A DNA stretch of 64,000 nucleotides from Thalassomonas sp. RHCl1 (GCF_947387555.1 NZ_CANDNZ010000018.1:41355-105354), one strand, 5' to 3'; shown: positions 53,888 through 63,676, counted from the stretch's first letter. Made by a program: numbers and translations. Notes: generated from the letters alone by a model not told the origin.

Positions 53888-55366
53888 TTAACCTGGTATT
53901 TTGGCAACCATACGTACAGAGGTCGTTAACGCTTCCATCTGTAACCAAGGTCTTAAATGAGCCACGGCCGAGTAGGCACCCGGTTTACCCGGCTGTTCTA
54001 CCACCTTGATGGCAGATTCCGCCAATGGCGTTTTCGCTCTTTGCTCGTTACCGATCGCACCCGGGTTGGTGAACTGGCTGATCCACATGTTCAGATCGCG
54101 TTCAACATCCGCTGCTTCCAGGTTCGAGCCAAGCTTGTCGCGTCCCATAATTTTCAGGTAATGGGCGATACGGCTGCTGGCCATAATAAATGGCAGACGC
54201 GCCGAAATGGCGGCGTTAGCCGTGGCATCCGGATCGGTATAGGTTTTTGGCTTCTGGGTCGTTTGACCGCCGATGAAGACCGCATAATCCGAGCTTTTGT
54301 AATGTACCAAAGGTAAGAAACCTAAGTCGCTGAGCTCTTTTTCACGCTCATCGGTTAAGTTCACTTCGGTAGGACATTGCTGCTGGATATCGCCGGCATC
54401 CGACTTATAGGTCAGGTTTGCCAGGGCTTCCACCTTACCGCCGTTTTCCAGGCCGCGGATAGAAGTACACCAGCCGGTCGCCGTATAAGCCTGGGTCATT
54501 TTCAGACCCATGTCGTAAGCGGCATTTGACCAGACGATTTGATCATTGCCGGTTGGTCTCGGATTGCCTTCGGCATCCAGATCCAGCTCTTCAAAATCAA
54601 ACGACTTCACCGAAGCGCCTTTTTTACCGTAAGGTAAACGGGCGATGGTTTGTGGCAAGGTCAGAGACACATAACGGGCATCATCACTTTCACGGAAAGA
54701 ATTCCACGCGGCATAAGCCGGGGAGTCAAACGCAGGTGCAACCGGCTTGCCTTCGTTAAAGACATCAAAGCTGTCTAATTCAAACATTTTCGGCGAAGCT
54801 GCTGCCACAAATGGTGCGTGACAGGCCGCTGCCGTTTCACCCATGTAGCGCAGCAGAGAAACACTCTCATCACTGGCATCAAACTGGTAATCACCCAGCA
54901 ATAAACCATAAGGTTCACCACCGGCAGTACCGTATTCATGCTGGTACAAGGTATTGAATAACGGGCTGCGGTCGATGGCCGGGGCATCTTCAAACTGCTC
55001 CAGTAAATCATCCTGGTTAAAGTCAGCCATCTTAATTTTTAAATCAGCGCCAACTTCACTTTCTTTCACCAACTTGTTCAGACCACGCCAGCTGCCTTCA
55101 AGCTTCTGGAACTTATCCTGCTGCATAATGGCGGATAACTGCTTGGACAACTTACCGTCAATGGCGGCAATGGCATTTTCTATGGTCTTGGTCAGGTTTT
55201 TGTCCCAGGTAACGGTACCGTCAAGTGCCTGGTCCATCAATACAGACATCAGCTCTTTGGTGGTATCCGGTGCCGTTTGCGTAGTTGCGGCGACGGCGCG
55301 ATCAAGGAAACTCAGCTCCTGCGCTTCACCTTCCGGTGCTGCACCTTGTTCTTGTTCAGTGCTCAT
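53888..55366 (-). CDS. tssC: T6SS sheath large subunit TssC
   Basis: 492 aa, typical TssC (VipB/EvpB). Landmarks are KLEGSWRGLNKLVKESEVG, GGEPYGLLLGDYQFD, SLRYMGETAAACHAPFVAAA, YVSLTLPQTIARLPYG and SRIAHYLKIMGRDKLGS. It forms the contractile sheath with TssB. Its ATG overlaps the tssB stop (TAATG). A diverged second copy follows 39 bases downstream. Confidence 0.95.
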   Translation of the reverse strand: MSTEQEQGAAPEGEAQELSFLDRAVAATTQTAPDTTKELMSVLMDQALDGTVTWDKNLTKTIENAIAAIDGKLSKQLSAIMQQDKFQKLEGSWRGLNKLVKESEVGADLKIKMADFNQDDLLEQFEDAPAIDRSPLFNTLYQHEYGTAGGEPYGLLLGDYQFDASDESVSLLRYMGETAAACHAPFVAAASPKMFELDSFDVFNEGKPVAPAFDSPAYAAWNSFRESDDARYVSLTLPQTIARLPYGKKGASVKSFDFEELDLDAEGNPRPTGNDQIVWSNAAYDMGLKMTQAYTATGWCTSIRGLENGGKVEALANLTYKSDAGDIQQQCPTEVNLTDEREKELSDLGFLPLVHYKSSDYAVFIGGQTTQKPKTYTDPDATANAAISARLPFIMASSRIAHYLKIMGRDKLGSNLEAADVERDLNMWISQFTNPGAIGNEQRAKTPLAESAIKVVEQPGKPGAYSAVAHLRPWLQMEALTTSVRMVAKIPG

Positions 55367-55869
55367 TACGCATCCCCCTCGCTATTAACACCTAACTCAG
55401 CCGATAGAGAATTAATCGTCTCGGCATCCGTTAATACTTCTTTTAACAATTTTTCCAGATCCCTGGAACGATCCGCCTTGCTAAGCAGCACTTTTAACTG
55501 ATTACGGGTATCAACCAGTTTTTTCAAGGCATCAACTTTTTCAACAATGGCTTCCGGGGTAAAGTCTTTCATTGAATCAAAGCTTAAGTTCGCTTCAATC
55601 TGACTGTTATCATCCGCTAAAACATTGTCTACCTTAAGTTTTAACTCAGGGCCGACACGTTTCATCACAGTATCAAAGTTATCTTTGTCTATTTGAAAAA
55701 ACTCGCGATCGGCAACATCTACCTTGTCTTCCTTATCTGCCGAAAAATCACCAACGACACCGACGACAAAAGGCAATTCTTTTGTTTCCAAAGCGCCATT
55801 GGTTTCCACATCATAAGTAATACTGACGCGGTTCTTACTGACTCGTTTGTGTTGTGAGTTTAAAGCCAT
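55366..55869 (-). CDS. tssB: T6SS sheath small subunit TssB
   Basis: 167 aa, the usual TssB size. KRVSKNRVSITYDVETNGA, LPFVVGVVGDFS, and NLSFDSMKDFTPEAIVEKVD with LVDTRNQLKVLLSKADR are the conserved VipA features. It pairs with TssC in the sheath and provides the ClpV interaction region. One-base overlap with tssC. Confidence 0.95.
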   Translation of the reverse strand: MALNSQHKRVSKNRVSITYDVETNGALETKELPFVVGVVGDFSADKEDKVDVADREFFQIDKDNFDTVMKRVGPELKLKVDNVLADDNSQIEANLSFDSMKDFTPEAIVEKVDALKKLVDTRNQLKVLLSKADRSRDLEKLLKEVLTDAETINSLSAELGVNSEGDA

Positions 55870-55900
55870 TGTTATATTCCTGAATTCATTTTATCGGGAG

Positions 55901-56431
55901 TTACTTCAGATCTGCTTGTGAAGTAATTTCAGCCGTGGTGGTGTTAAAGGCAACTTCAGCTGCTTTCTCAACTTTACCGCCTTCGGCTTCTACATAGTAG
56001 GTTTGCGCGATAGTAGCATAAGTCATGGCAAAGTTTTCACCCGGCTGGCTGCCGTCACTACCGGAAACGCTGTAGCTGGAAATACGGGCATTTTCCAGGG
56101 TCACGATTAAATAAGGGATCAGGCCTTTACCGGCACGGTTCGGCTTAGTGAAAACGATCTCAACCGTTTTACCTTCTTCACCCGGAGCGAATAAAAAGGT
56201 GGTGATGAATGGGCTGGCGCCGTCTAACTGCTTGGAACACTGGATTTCACCCAAGGCAACCATACCGCCATCGTTGTTATCGGCATTACCGATATCAACG
56301 CTAACATTACGCATGGCGCTCCATGACGTTGAATCAAGAGCAAAAAATCCTTTCTTACCGCCGATATCTGTAACGGTTGCCGAACCTTTGATTGTGTCGT
56401 TGCCGTCTATTCTCATGTAAATTGAAGCCAT
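55901..56431 (-). CDS. hcp: T6SS inner tube protein Hcp
   Basis: 176 aa. Starts ASIYMRIDGNDTIKGSATV, followed by the Hcp beta-barrel with TVEIVFTKPNRAGKGLIPY and LENARISSYSVSGSDG. It ends in the usual barrel strand (YYVEAEGGKVEKAAEVAF). Hcp hexamers stack to form the expelled tube and can carry small effectors. It lies between tssA and tssB in the main operon. Confidence 0.94.
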   Translation of the reverse strand: MASIYMRIDGNDTIKGSATVTDIGGKKGFFALDSTSWSAMRNVSVDIGNADNNDGGMVALGEIQCSKQLDGASPFITTFLFAPGEEGKTVEIVFTKPNRAGKGLIPYLIVTLENARISSYSVSGSDGSQPGENFAMTYATIAQTYYVEAEGGKVEKAAEVAFNTTTAEITSQADLK

Positions 56432-56475
56432 AGTTTTTCTCCATTTTTATCGTTTAAATCAACTTTCGATCCGAA

Positions 56476-57840
56476 TTACCATTGGAACCCGGAATCGGCT
56501 GCCGTTTCTTTACTTACTTTACTTTCTTCTTTTTCAGCGGGCTTTTCTACTTCGGTAGAAACTACAGCCGTTGAAGCGGTTTCTTGCTGCGGCTTACTGG
56601 CCGCTGCTGCTACCGGCTGAGCAACTGCAACAGGTGCACTCTCCGGTAACTGGGTTTTCTCACCGTCCATGCCGGTGACCATAGCAATCTGGCTTAACAC
56701 CTTGTCGTTGCCCGCCACCAGCTCCTGCATCAGTTCAGGCAGCGACATATAACCCCAGCGTATCGCTTTTTCCAACAAGAAGGATACCGGGCTATGGGGC
56801 TCAGCCTTATTAAAATAATCGGCAAGGCGGCGCAGCTCCTGAAAAGCCTGATCCCGGTTGTTAATTTGCTCATTGGTGATCATCACTTGCTGCACGGTTT
56901 CAACATTGCTTACCAAGTGAGTAACCTCTGCCGGTTTTTGGTTGCTATTATTTGCTAAATTTTCTGTTTTTTCTTCCGCCTGCCCCGGATTTGCCTGTTC
57001 TGCCGGCATTTGTTCCTGCTTGGCAACATCCAAAGGCCATACCTGGTAGTTATTGCCCACCAGATATTTTATCGCTTTCAGGCAGTCGTTTAAGTTGCCC
57101 CTGAGGAAACGGCAAGTCACCGCGGGAATAGCAAGTTCACCACAGGTTTTGCCGATCCAGGCATCGAGTTTTTCCACCGAGTCCAGGGCCAGGCCCAGGG
57201 CTTTGATGGTGGCAGTCACGTCATTTTTTACCCCGGAAAAGACTTGCTGGGCCTGGGCTTTTAATTCTGCCAACTTGCCGCCTTTATTGGCAGACAAGTA
57301 GGCGCCATGGTCGATTTCCCCCACCAGAGACAGCATTTGCAGCGGCATATACAACAAACCGCTATTATCGCTTTCCCCCAGCAACTGGATAAAAGGTCTG
57401 AGCTGTAATTCGGCTATTTCTTTGGCCTGTTCCTGCGCCTCGGATGATTTTAGTTTTTCATCGGGAATACGCGGGTGTACATCCGGCCAAAAAGTTTCCA
57501 TAAAGGGGACTAAAGTTTCCAGGCCGCCGGCGATCTTGGCGATGGAATCCCGCTGGAAAGACAATGACATCAGCCACCAGCAATAAACTTCAATATCCTT
57601 ACTGGTTTCTTGCAGCGTTTGCCAGCAAATATCAGACAGTTTTTGCCAGTTCTGCTGGTTTTCTTCAAACAGGGTTTCATCTTCCGACGAATCAGGCGTT
57701 TCAATCAGGCGCCTGAAGGACGACTGCGCGGCATTGAAAATGTTACGCAGGTTGCGATATACCGCCCGATCACTCTTTAAATAGATTCCGGTCGGGGACT
57801 CGGGTGAAATTGGCTGTAATAAATCTTGATACTCTATCAT
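56476..57840 (-). CDS. tssA: T6SS cap protein TssA (ImpA type)
   Basis: 454 aa. The N-terminal ImpA domain is clear: LQPISPESPTGIYLKSDR, then VYCWWLMSLSFQRDSIAKIA and LVPFMETFWPDVHPRIPDEK. A linker rich in Glu and Gln follows. The region HSPVSFLLEKAIRWGYMSLP is the conserved TssA C-terminal motif. The extreme end is low-complexity (Ala, Val, Glu, Lys). TssA primes baseplate, tube and sheath assembly. It is first in the leftward T6SS operon, so the operon promoter should lie upstream of 57840. Confidence 0.92.
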   Translation of the reverse strand: MIEYQDLLQPISPESPTGIYLKSDRAVYRNLRNIFNAAQSSFRRLIETPDSSEDETLFEENQQNWQKLSDICWQTLQETSKDIEVYCWWLMSLSFQRDSIAKIAGGLETLVPFMETFWPDVHPRIPDEKLKSSEAQEQAKEIAELQLRPFIQLLGESDNSGLLYMPLQMLSLVGEIDHGAYLSANKGGKLAELKAQAQQVFSGVKNDVTATIKALGLALDSVEKLDAWIGKTCGELAIPAVTCRFLRGNLNDCLKAIKYLVGNNYQVWPLDVAKQEQMPAEQANPGQAEEKTENLANNSNQKPAEVTHLVSNVETVQQVMITNEQINNRDQAFQELRRLADYFNKAEPHSPVSFLLEKAIRWGYMSLPELMQELVAGNDKVLSQIAMVTGMDGEKTQLPESAPVAVAQPVAAAASKPQQETASTAVVSTEVEKPAEKEESKVSKETAADSGFQW

Positions 57841-58124
57841 TAGTCCCTGCTGTACAATAATTATTCTTATCTGATACGGCTTTAGATTTAGTGCCAGTAC
57901 AGTTAAAGTAACAAACTGGGCTTAAAAGTAAAGGTTGTCAATAATTCTTATGTAAATAAGATAAAATAGCCATAGATATCAGCGTATTTGCTGATTGTTT
58001 ACACATTTGCCCCGTTTAAATCAAGCCTTGGCTGATTAGCCCTAATGTATCAAGAAACATCTTAGTATCTGGTCTTATCTGAAACCCGCTTTGTTTTATC
58101 ACAGCCGGGGGAACAAAAAACCGG

Positions 58125-59390
58125 CTAGCGTCTGCGGTTACGACCGCCGCCAGCTCTTTGCTTAGCCCTGCGCTTTTGTCCCGAGCGGCTGGTTTTTTTA
58201 TTATTTTTTATTTCCCGATCCAAATCAGGCTCATAACCTTGCAGCCATTGTTGGGGCAAGGCTTGTCCCAATACCGCTTCGATTTCCGCCAGCAGGTATT
58301 CTTCTTCTGTCGATACCAGGGAAATCGCTAACCCGCTATTGCCGGCACGGCCACTGCGACCAATGCGGTGAATATAATCTTCTGGATTAAAAGGCAATTC
58401 ATGGTTGATCACATATTGCAGCTGCCGGATATCCAGGCCGCGAGAAGCAACATCCGTGGCGACTAAGGCCCGGGTTTGACCGGATTTAAATTCTTCCAGC
58501 GCTTTTTCTCTTGCCCCCTGGGATTTGTCGCCGTGGATGGCCTGGGTCTTGACGCCGTCTTTACTCATTTGCGCCGCTAACATATCGGCGCTTTGCTTGC
58601 TGCGGGTAAAGATTAATACCTGATGCCAGTTCCTGGCGCCGATCACATGGGAGATCAGCTCCCGCTTTCTGTCGGGATCTACGGTATAAACGATCTGCTC
58701 CACTTGTTCCGCCGCGCTATTGGCTTCATCCACCTGGATCATTTCCGGCTGGTTTAACAGTTTTTTACTCAAACCAAGCGTGGCAGCATCAAAGGTTGCC
58801 GAAAACAACATGGTCTGGCGCTGCTCCGGCAGCTGTTTGAGAATACGCCTGATATCATCGATAAAACCCATATCCAGCATGCGGTCGGCCTCATCAAAGA
58901 CCAGGTATTTGAGTTGTGCCAGGGTCAGGGAGCCTTTGGCAAGATGATCCAACAAACGCCCCGGTGTTGCCACCAGGATATCAAGCCCGGCGTTAAAGCC
59001 TTCAACCTGGGCATTGATGCTGACCCCGCCATAGGCAAGTCGGCTAAAGAAAGGCAAGTGAACACCGTATTTTTCAAAACTGGCATGTACCTGTTGTGCC
59101 AACTCACGGGTAGGAGTAAGCACTAACGCACGTGGTGACGGGGTAGCTGTTCCAGCCGCTGCTGATTGAGTGCTGTCACCCTTGCTATTTTCCTCCTGGG
59201 ACAAGAGCTGCAATATCGGCAAAGCAAAAGCCGCAGTTTTACCCGTGCCCGTTTGCGCCCCCGCCATAATATCCTGCCCTTTGAGAATAACCGGAATGGC
59301 GGCTTGTTGCACCTGTGTCGGCTCTTGGTACCCTTGCTCGGCAAGAGACTTCACCAGAGTGGCTTGCAAACCTAAAGAAGAAAACCCCAT
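58125..59390 (-). CDS. rhlE: DEAD-box RNA helicase, RhlE-like
   Basis: 421 aa with all motifs in order: Q motif EPTQVQQAAIP, motif I AQTGTGKT, PTRELAQQV, motif II DEAD with MLDMGF, SATF, and motif VI HRIGRSGRAG. The short basic tail (KKTSRSGQKRRAKQRAGGGR) is as in RhlE-type helicases. It remodels structured RNA in ribosome assembly or mRNA decay. The gene stands alone, divergent from the gene at 59618. Confidence 0.9.
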   Translation of the reverse strand: MGFSSLGLQATLVKSLAEQGYQEPTQVQQAAIPVILKGQDIMAGAQTGTGKTAAFALPILQLLSQEENSKGDSTQSAAAGTATPSPRALVLTPTRELAQQVHASFEKYGVHLPFFSRLAYGGVSINAQVEGFNAGLDILVATPGRLLDHLAKGSLTLAQLKYLVFDEADRMLDMGFIDDIRRILKQLPEQRQTMLFSATFDAATLGLSKKLLNQPEMIQVDEANSAAEQVEQIVYTVDPDRKRELISHVIGARNWHQVLIFTRSKQSADMLAAQMSKDGVKTQAIHGDKSQGAREKALEEFKSGQTRALVATDVASRGLDIRQLQYVINHELPFNPEDYIHRIGRSGRAGNSGLAISLVSTEEEYLLAEIEAVLGQALPQQWLQGYEPDLDREIKNNKKTSRSGQKRRAKQRAGGGRNRRR

Positions 59391-59617
59391 AACTCACCCT
59401 AAAATACGCATAAAACATGTATCAAACACTGTAGCGCGCAGTGTACCAGAGATGGCGCTAAATCCTGAGCTAAAGCCGGCTTAAATTTATCTCTATCTCT
59501 GCCTTAGTACCGAGGTGGTGCAAAAATGTGACGCCGGGTTGCAAATTTTGCCACTTCTCAGCGGTTAATTTTACCGTTAACTTATCGGCAAATAAGTTTA
59601 AACCAGTAAAACCTTTA

Positions 59618-60616
59618 ATGACTAAGCCTATTAACTTGCAGCCGGGGGAAACAGCAATTGAGTACGCCCCTAAAGTTGAATTAAGCAACGGAGCATTATG
59701 TATTCCCCAGCACTACCTGTTATACCAGCACAGCCTGGCGTCGGTGGAGCAGCTTATCCTGGATATCGAGTATTCCAGCCGTTACCCGATCTTTGCCAGC
59801 CAGGATAACAGCGGCATCTATCTTCAGGTTGGCGTAGTCGGTTATGACAACTATAAGCAAATAGCCGACCGGGAAATGAAAATTGTCTACGGCAGAAAAT
59901 GGCGGGTAGAGCCGCAGCTACCGACATCTGAAATTATCCAGACGGCTTTTCTGGCCATTAAAAAAGCCAGGGAGCATGAAGTCAGGGAGTTATTTCGCCT
60001 GAACTACCAGGGGAGCATTACCACGCCTTTTAATAATCATCACGATCTGCCGCTGATGGCACAACAAAGTGATTTATTCTCAGCTCAAACGCCGGGACTA
60101 ACATCAACAGCACATGACCAAGAGCAACTGGCAAATTGCCTGAACTTTGTCAGTTATGACCACGCCCAATTTACCTTGCGGCATGTAGAACAACATCAAT
60201 CGGGACTTTATCTGGCGGATATCCTGCTTACTCCCGGCAAGGAAACTCAGCTTCCTGAAATCACAGAGCAGTCATTGTTACTGCAACTTGATAGCCTAAC
60301 GGCTAATGAACTTGTCTATCGCCTATTTGAAAAGCTGTTGCTATTAAGTGATCGTCATGTCGATGAGTTTTTTAGCTATCGGGAGTTCAACCGTTTCAGT
60401 CAGCAAGTCAATGTGTTTGCCATTGCCGAGTTTTCTTCCCGGTTACGCAATAATAGTGCTATCAGGGACAATGCAAACTTGGCGGAACATTTTCAGCAAG
60501 CCAATTACCAAACAGATCAAACCCGGATCCCGGAACTTACCCGGGGGAAACTCAAAGATAAAATAAAGGCGACTCTGGAGAGCCTGGGACCGATACAGGG
60601 ACTGCCGGCTTTTTAA
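59618..60616 (+). CDS. Conserved-looking protein of unknown function
   Basis: 332 aa from the ATG at 59618. An in-frame GTG at 59528 with GAGGTGG ahead would add 30 residues of less protein-like sequence, so the start is uncertain. Soluble, no signal peptide or membrane helix. Visible features are PQHYLLYQHSLASVEQLILD, IYLQVGVVGYDNYKQIADRE and a charged C-terminus (LTRGKLKDKIKATLESLG). No family was recognised. It is followed at 12 bases by the convergent LysR gene. Confidence 0.65.
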   Translation: MTKPINLQPGETAIEYAPKVELSNGALCIPQHYLLYQHSLASVEQLILDIEYSSRYPIFASQDNSGIYLQVGVVGYDNYKQIADREMKIVYGRKWRVEPQLPTSEIIQTAFLAIKKAREHEVRELFRLNYQGSITTPFNNHHDLPLMAQQSDLFSAQTPGLTSTAHDQEQLANCLNFVSYDHAQFTLRHVEQHQSGLYLADILLTPGKETQLPEITEQSLLLQLDSLTANELVYRLFEKLLLLSDRHVDEFFSYREFNRFSQQVNVFAIAEFSSRLRNNSAIRDNANLAEHFQQANYQTDQTRIPELTRGKLKDKIKATLESLGPIQGLPAF

Positions 60617-60627
60617 GCCTGGCTGCT

Positions 60628-61524
60628 TCAGCTGGTAACCGGTAAAGGTTTTTCACCTTCAATTAACGGCTGCTGTATCCGCATATGTTCAAGCATAAAA
60701 CTTACAAAGGTTTGAATTTTGGCATTTTTTCTGAGATCCGGATGATAGACTAACCAAAAATTATATTTAGCCTCTGAATGATATGGAGGCACACGTACCA
60801 GCTCAGGATCCAGATCACCATAGAAACAAGGCAGGATAGCGATCCCCATGCCATTTTTACAGGCTTCTGCCTGGACTATTGCGCTGGTAATTTTATGTTT
60901 TGAATCGAACCTGGGATACTCCCTGGCAATCTGGCCTACGGGTCGGCGCATTTTATCGTTCCAGCCGATCCAGTTTTGCTGTTCCAGCCAGCCTTCTTGC
61001 GCCAGTTCCGGCAGCAGCTTTCTTGCCATATAACAAGAGCGGTGCATAACCGCTAACTTCTTGCCTATCAGATATTCCGGCGGTTGATCGCATACCCGAA
61101 AAGCCACATCTGCTTCACGGTTCGCTAAATTGAGTAATCTTGCCGAATCGATTATTTCAATTTGGATCAAAGGGTATTGTTTACAAAACTCAGCAATAGC
61201 CGGCATTAGCAAACCGCGGGCAAACAGCTCGGGTAAGGTAATGCGGATCTCTCCGCAAAGGGAAGTATCTTTGCCGGCAATCTGGCGCGCTACCGTGCTC
61301 AGCCTTTCCTCCAAATGTGAAGACTCCTGGTAAATTTCATCGGCTATCTTGGTCCGGATATAACCTTTTGCCGAACGCTCAAATAATCTCTGTCCGAGCG
61401 AGTTCTCAAAATTATTGATACGTCTTGATACGGTAGCGTGATTAACATTAAGCTCAGCGGCAGCGGCCCTGATGGAACCCATACGGCACACGGCTAAAAA
61501 GTACTTAAGGTCATCCCAATTCAA
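60628..61524 (-). CDS. LysR-family transcriptional regulator
   Basis: 298 aa from a TTG at 61524, chosen because GGAGAA lies six bases upstream and NWDDLKYFLAVCR is the usual family start; a GTG at 61572 would add 16 residues. The N-terminal winged HTH is AAAAELNVNHATVSRRINNF, followed by the linker helix and an effector domain (GEIRITLPELFARGLLMPAI, then READVAFRVCD). The effector is unknown. The operator would lie in the spacer toward 61832. Confidence 0.9.
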   Translation of the reverse strand: MNWDDLKYFLAVCRMGSIRAAAAELNVNHATVSRRINNFENSLGQRLFERSAKGYIRTKIADEIYQESSHLEERLSTVARQIAGKDTSLCGEIRITLPELFARGLLMPAIAEFCKQYPLIQIEIIDSARLLNLANREADVAFRVCDQPPEYLIGKKLAVMHRSCYMARKLLPELAQEGWLEQQNWIGWNDKMRRPVGQIAREYPRFDSKHKITSAIVQAEACKNGMGIAILPCFYGDLDPELVRVPPYHSEAKYNFWLVYHPDLRKNAKIQTFVSFMLEHMRIQQPLIEGEKPLPVTS

Positions 61525-61832
61525 TGATAATTCTCCGAGATCTTTTAGATAGTTAACACCTATACTAACCACATAGGCCTATATAAGGATAAAGCAAAAA
61601 ACAAAGCGAAATCAGTGCTCACTGCCTGGATAAGACAATAACAAATCGTCAGCTTTGTTCAGTAGATGATATCCAACAAAACCAGGTTAATATATCTTTT
61701 ACTGTTTTACGCTTATGTTTTGGTTAAATGTAATTAAGTTGTACAATATAATCATTAAAAACATAAGCTCAAGATCAAAGAGTGAGATTCATTCCAACAC
61801 TAAATTGCTTTTCACTAAAGCACTAGGAAGAC
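61525..61832. other. Divergent spacer between lysR and the TPR-response regulator
   Basis: AT-rich, with no gene. It should hold the promoters of both divergent genes and LysR binding sites, but no clear T-N11-A box was singled out. Confidence 0.35.
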
Positions 61833-63470
61833 ATGGCTGCAGTTGATTACTCAAACAAACGTTTCTTGATTGTTGATAATGTCAAACCATCAAGAGATAC
61901 CTTAAAACACCTGGCGCAAAGTCTGAATGCGGCCCGGGCCGATACCAGCCATCATCCACGCCATGTCGTCAGTATGTGTAAAAACATGGACTATGACATT
62001 ATCCTGCTCGGTTATGATCTCGGCGAGGGTCAGAGAAACGGCCAGCAGATCCTGGAAGAGTTACGGGTTAACGACATTATCTCCAGACAATGCATAGTGA
62101 TCATAGTCACCGCCGAAGTATCACAGGCCATGGTGTTGGCAGCATTAGAGCACAAACCCGACGAATACCTGTCCAAGCCCTTCGCCATGAGTGAATTACT
62201 CAAGCGTTTGCATCGCTGTTTCCTGAAGAAACGGGCCATGGCAAATATCTATACGGCATTGGATAATGAAGAGCCGGAAAAAGTCATAGAATTATGTGAG
62301 CTCACCTTACGCAGCAGCCTTTCCTACCGTTCAGAATGTCTGGGCATTAAAGCCAGGCAACATTTCGAACTGGGGCAGTACGAAGAAGCAAAAGAAATTT
62401 ACCAGGCGCAGCAAAACAGTCCCAACTGTCAATGGGCCACCATAGGCCTGGGTAAAATAGCCCTGATGGAAGATGAACTCGATGTTGCCGAACAATATTT
62501 CAAAGCTGTGATAGAAGAAAGTCCCCGCTACCTGTCAACTTATGACTGGTTGGCGAAGACCTATCAAAAACAGCATCAATATGAAAAAGCCGAAGAGATA
62601 CTGGAAAGGGCATTATTGATCTCGCCGAGATCTGTCGGACGGTTAAAAGAATATGCCGATTTATGCCTTGAGAATGAGCATTTTGACAAGGCCACCGATG
62701 CCTATCAAAAAACCAATGATCTCGCTTATCATTCCATTCATCATAAGCCGGAAAATGCCTTAAAGCTTGCCCGCTCCCTGGTGGAGTATTCATCAGAGCT
62801 CGAGCCTCATGATATTAAAAAGATGAATACCAAGGCTTTTAAAGCCCTGGCGGTCATGAACCGAGAGTTCACCAAAAGCGAATTTAAAATCCAGTCTCAT
62901 TTACTTTCAGCCTGTTTGTTTACCAACAGTAAAGAACAGACCTCGGCACGGGATATGTTACAAAAAGCCGAAACCTTGCTGGAAGAGAAGCTGGAAGAAA
63001 TATCTCCCGATAGCATGGTGGAAATCGCCAAGTCCTTCGTTAAGTTAAATAAAAAGGACAAAGCACAAAGTGTGCTGGCAGTGCTCAGTCAACAATATCC
63101 TGAAGATCTGGAACTGATGAATGAAGTCGATAAGTTCTCAGATGTGCCCATGAACAAGGACGACAAAGAAGAAGCACAAAAAGCGCTGGAAGTGGGTGTC
63201 AGCCTCTATAAAGAGAAGAATTACTCTCTGGCAATAGAGAAGCTGAACGACGCATTTAAACTGTTCCCAACCCATCAGGGCATTAAATTAAACCTGTTGC
63301 AGGTGCTGCTGGTTTCTTATGAAACCAACCCGGGCAATACCGCCCATTTACAGCAGGCTGAAATCATCATAGACGCCCTGGATGATCTTAGTGAAGGTGA
63401 CAGTGCCTACATACGTTTTGAAAAACTGAAAGAGAAATACAACCAGTTATACGAACAGATGATGGAATAA
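61833..63470 (+). CDS. Response-regulator-like protein with TPR repeats, missing phospho-acceptor Asp
   Basis: 545 aa. The N-terminal receiver fold (residues about 8-130) has FLIVDNVKPSR, YDIILLGYDLG, IVIIVTAEVS and DEYLSKPFAM. The residue at the usual phosphorylation site is Gly60 (LLG-YDLG), whereas related proteins have Asp there. The Thr and Lys of the active site are kept. TPR units follow (GLGKIALMEDELDVAEQYF, WLAKTYQKQHQYEKAEEILE). Similar TPR-response regulators occur in Shewanella and Vibrio. Without the acceptor Asp it should be phosphorylation-independent. Confidence 0.87.
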   Translation: MAAVDYSNKRFLIVDNVKPSRDTLKHLAQSLNAARADTSHHPRHVVSMCKNMDYDIILLGYDLGEGQRNGQQILEELRVNDIISRQCIVIIVTAEVSQAMVLAALEHKPDEYLSKPFAMSELLKRLHRCFLKKRAMANIYTALDNEEPEKVIELCELTLRSSLSYRSECLGIKARQHFELGQYEEAKEIYQAQQNSPNCQWATIGLGKIALMEDELDVAEQYFKAVIEESPRYLSTYDWLAKTYQKQHQYEKAEEILERALLISPRSVGRLKEYADLCLENEHFDKATDAYQKTNDLAYHSIHHKPENALKLARSLVEYSSELEPHDIKKMNTKAFKALAVMNREFTKSEFKIQSHLLSACLFTNSKEQTSARDMLQKAETLLEEKLEEISPDSMVEIAKSFVKLNKKDKAQSVLAVLSQQYPEDLELMNEVDKFSDVPMNKDDKEEAQKALEVGVSLYKEKNYSLAIEKLNDAFKLFPTHQGIKLNLLQVLLVSYETNPGNTAHLQQAEIIIDALDDLSEGDSAYIRFEKLKEKYNQLYEQMME

Positions 63471-63676
63471 TACCAATTGCATTAAGTAGATGAGCAAAAT
63501 TCGGTGAGGATAAATTTTCAAGAACACAGCTTTATCGTTCCAGACTAAAGCTAAGCACCTGCATCCATGTAGGCGAGGCGTTTGATTGAGCAATAGCAAG
63601 CTATTGTGATTGAAAACAACGCAGGACTTGGAGATTTAGACCATCGAAGATGGTTAGATATTTAATAAAATAGGTA
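63471..63676. repeat. MITE-like element with imperfect terminal inverted repeats
   Basis: 206 bases with related ends: TACCAATTGCATTAA on the left and the inverse of TACCTATTTTATTAA on the right. Internally there is a small hairpin (CAATAG / CTATTG, 63591-63606). It carries no gene. Similar non-coding repeats are common in Alteromonadales genomes (from memory). It begins directly at the stop codon of the upstream gene. Confidence 0.5.

Noticed and set aside
57841..58124. Sigma-54 promoter upstream of tssA
   Set aside because: A TGGCAC occurs on the minus strand, but the matching TTGC element at the right distance is missing.
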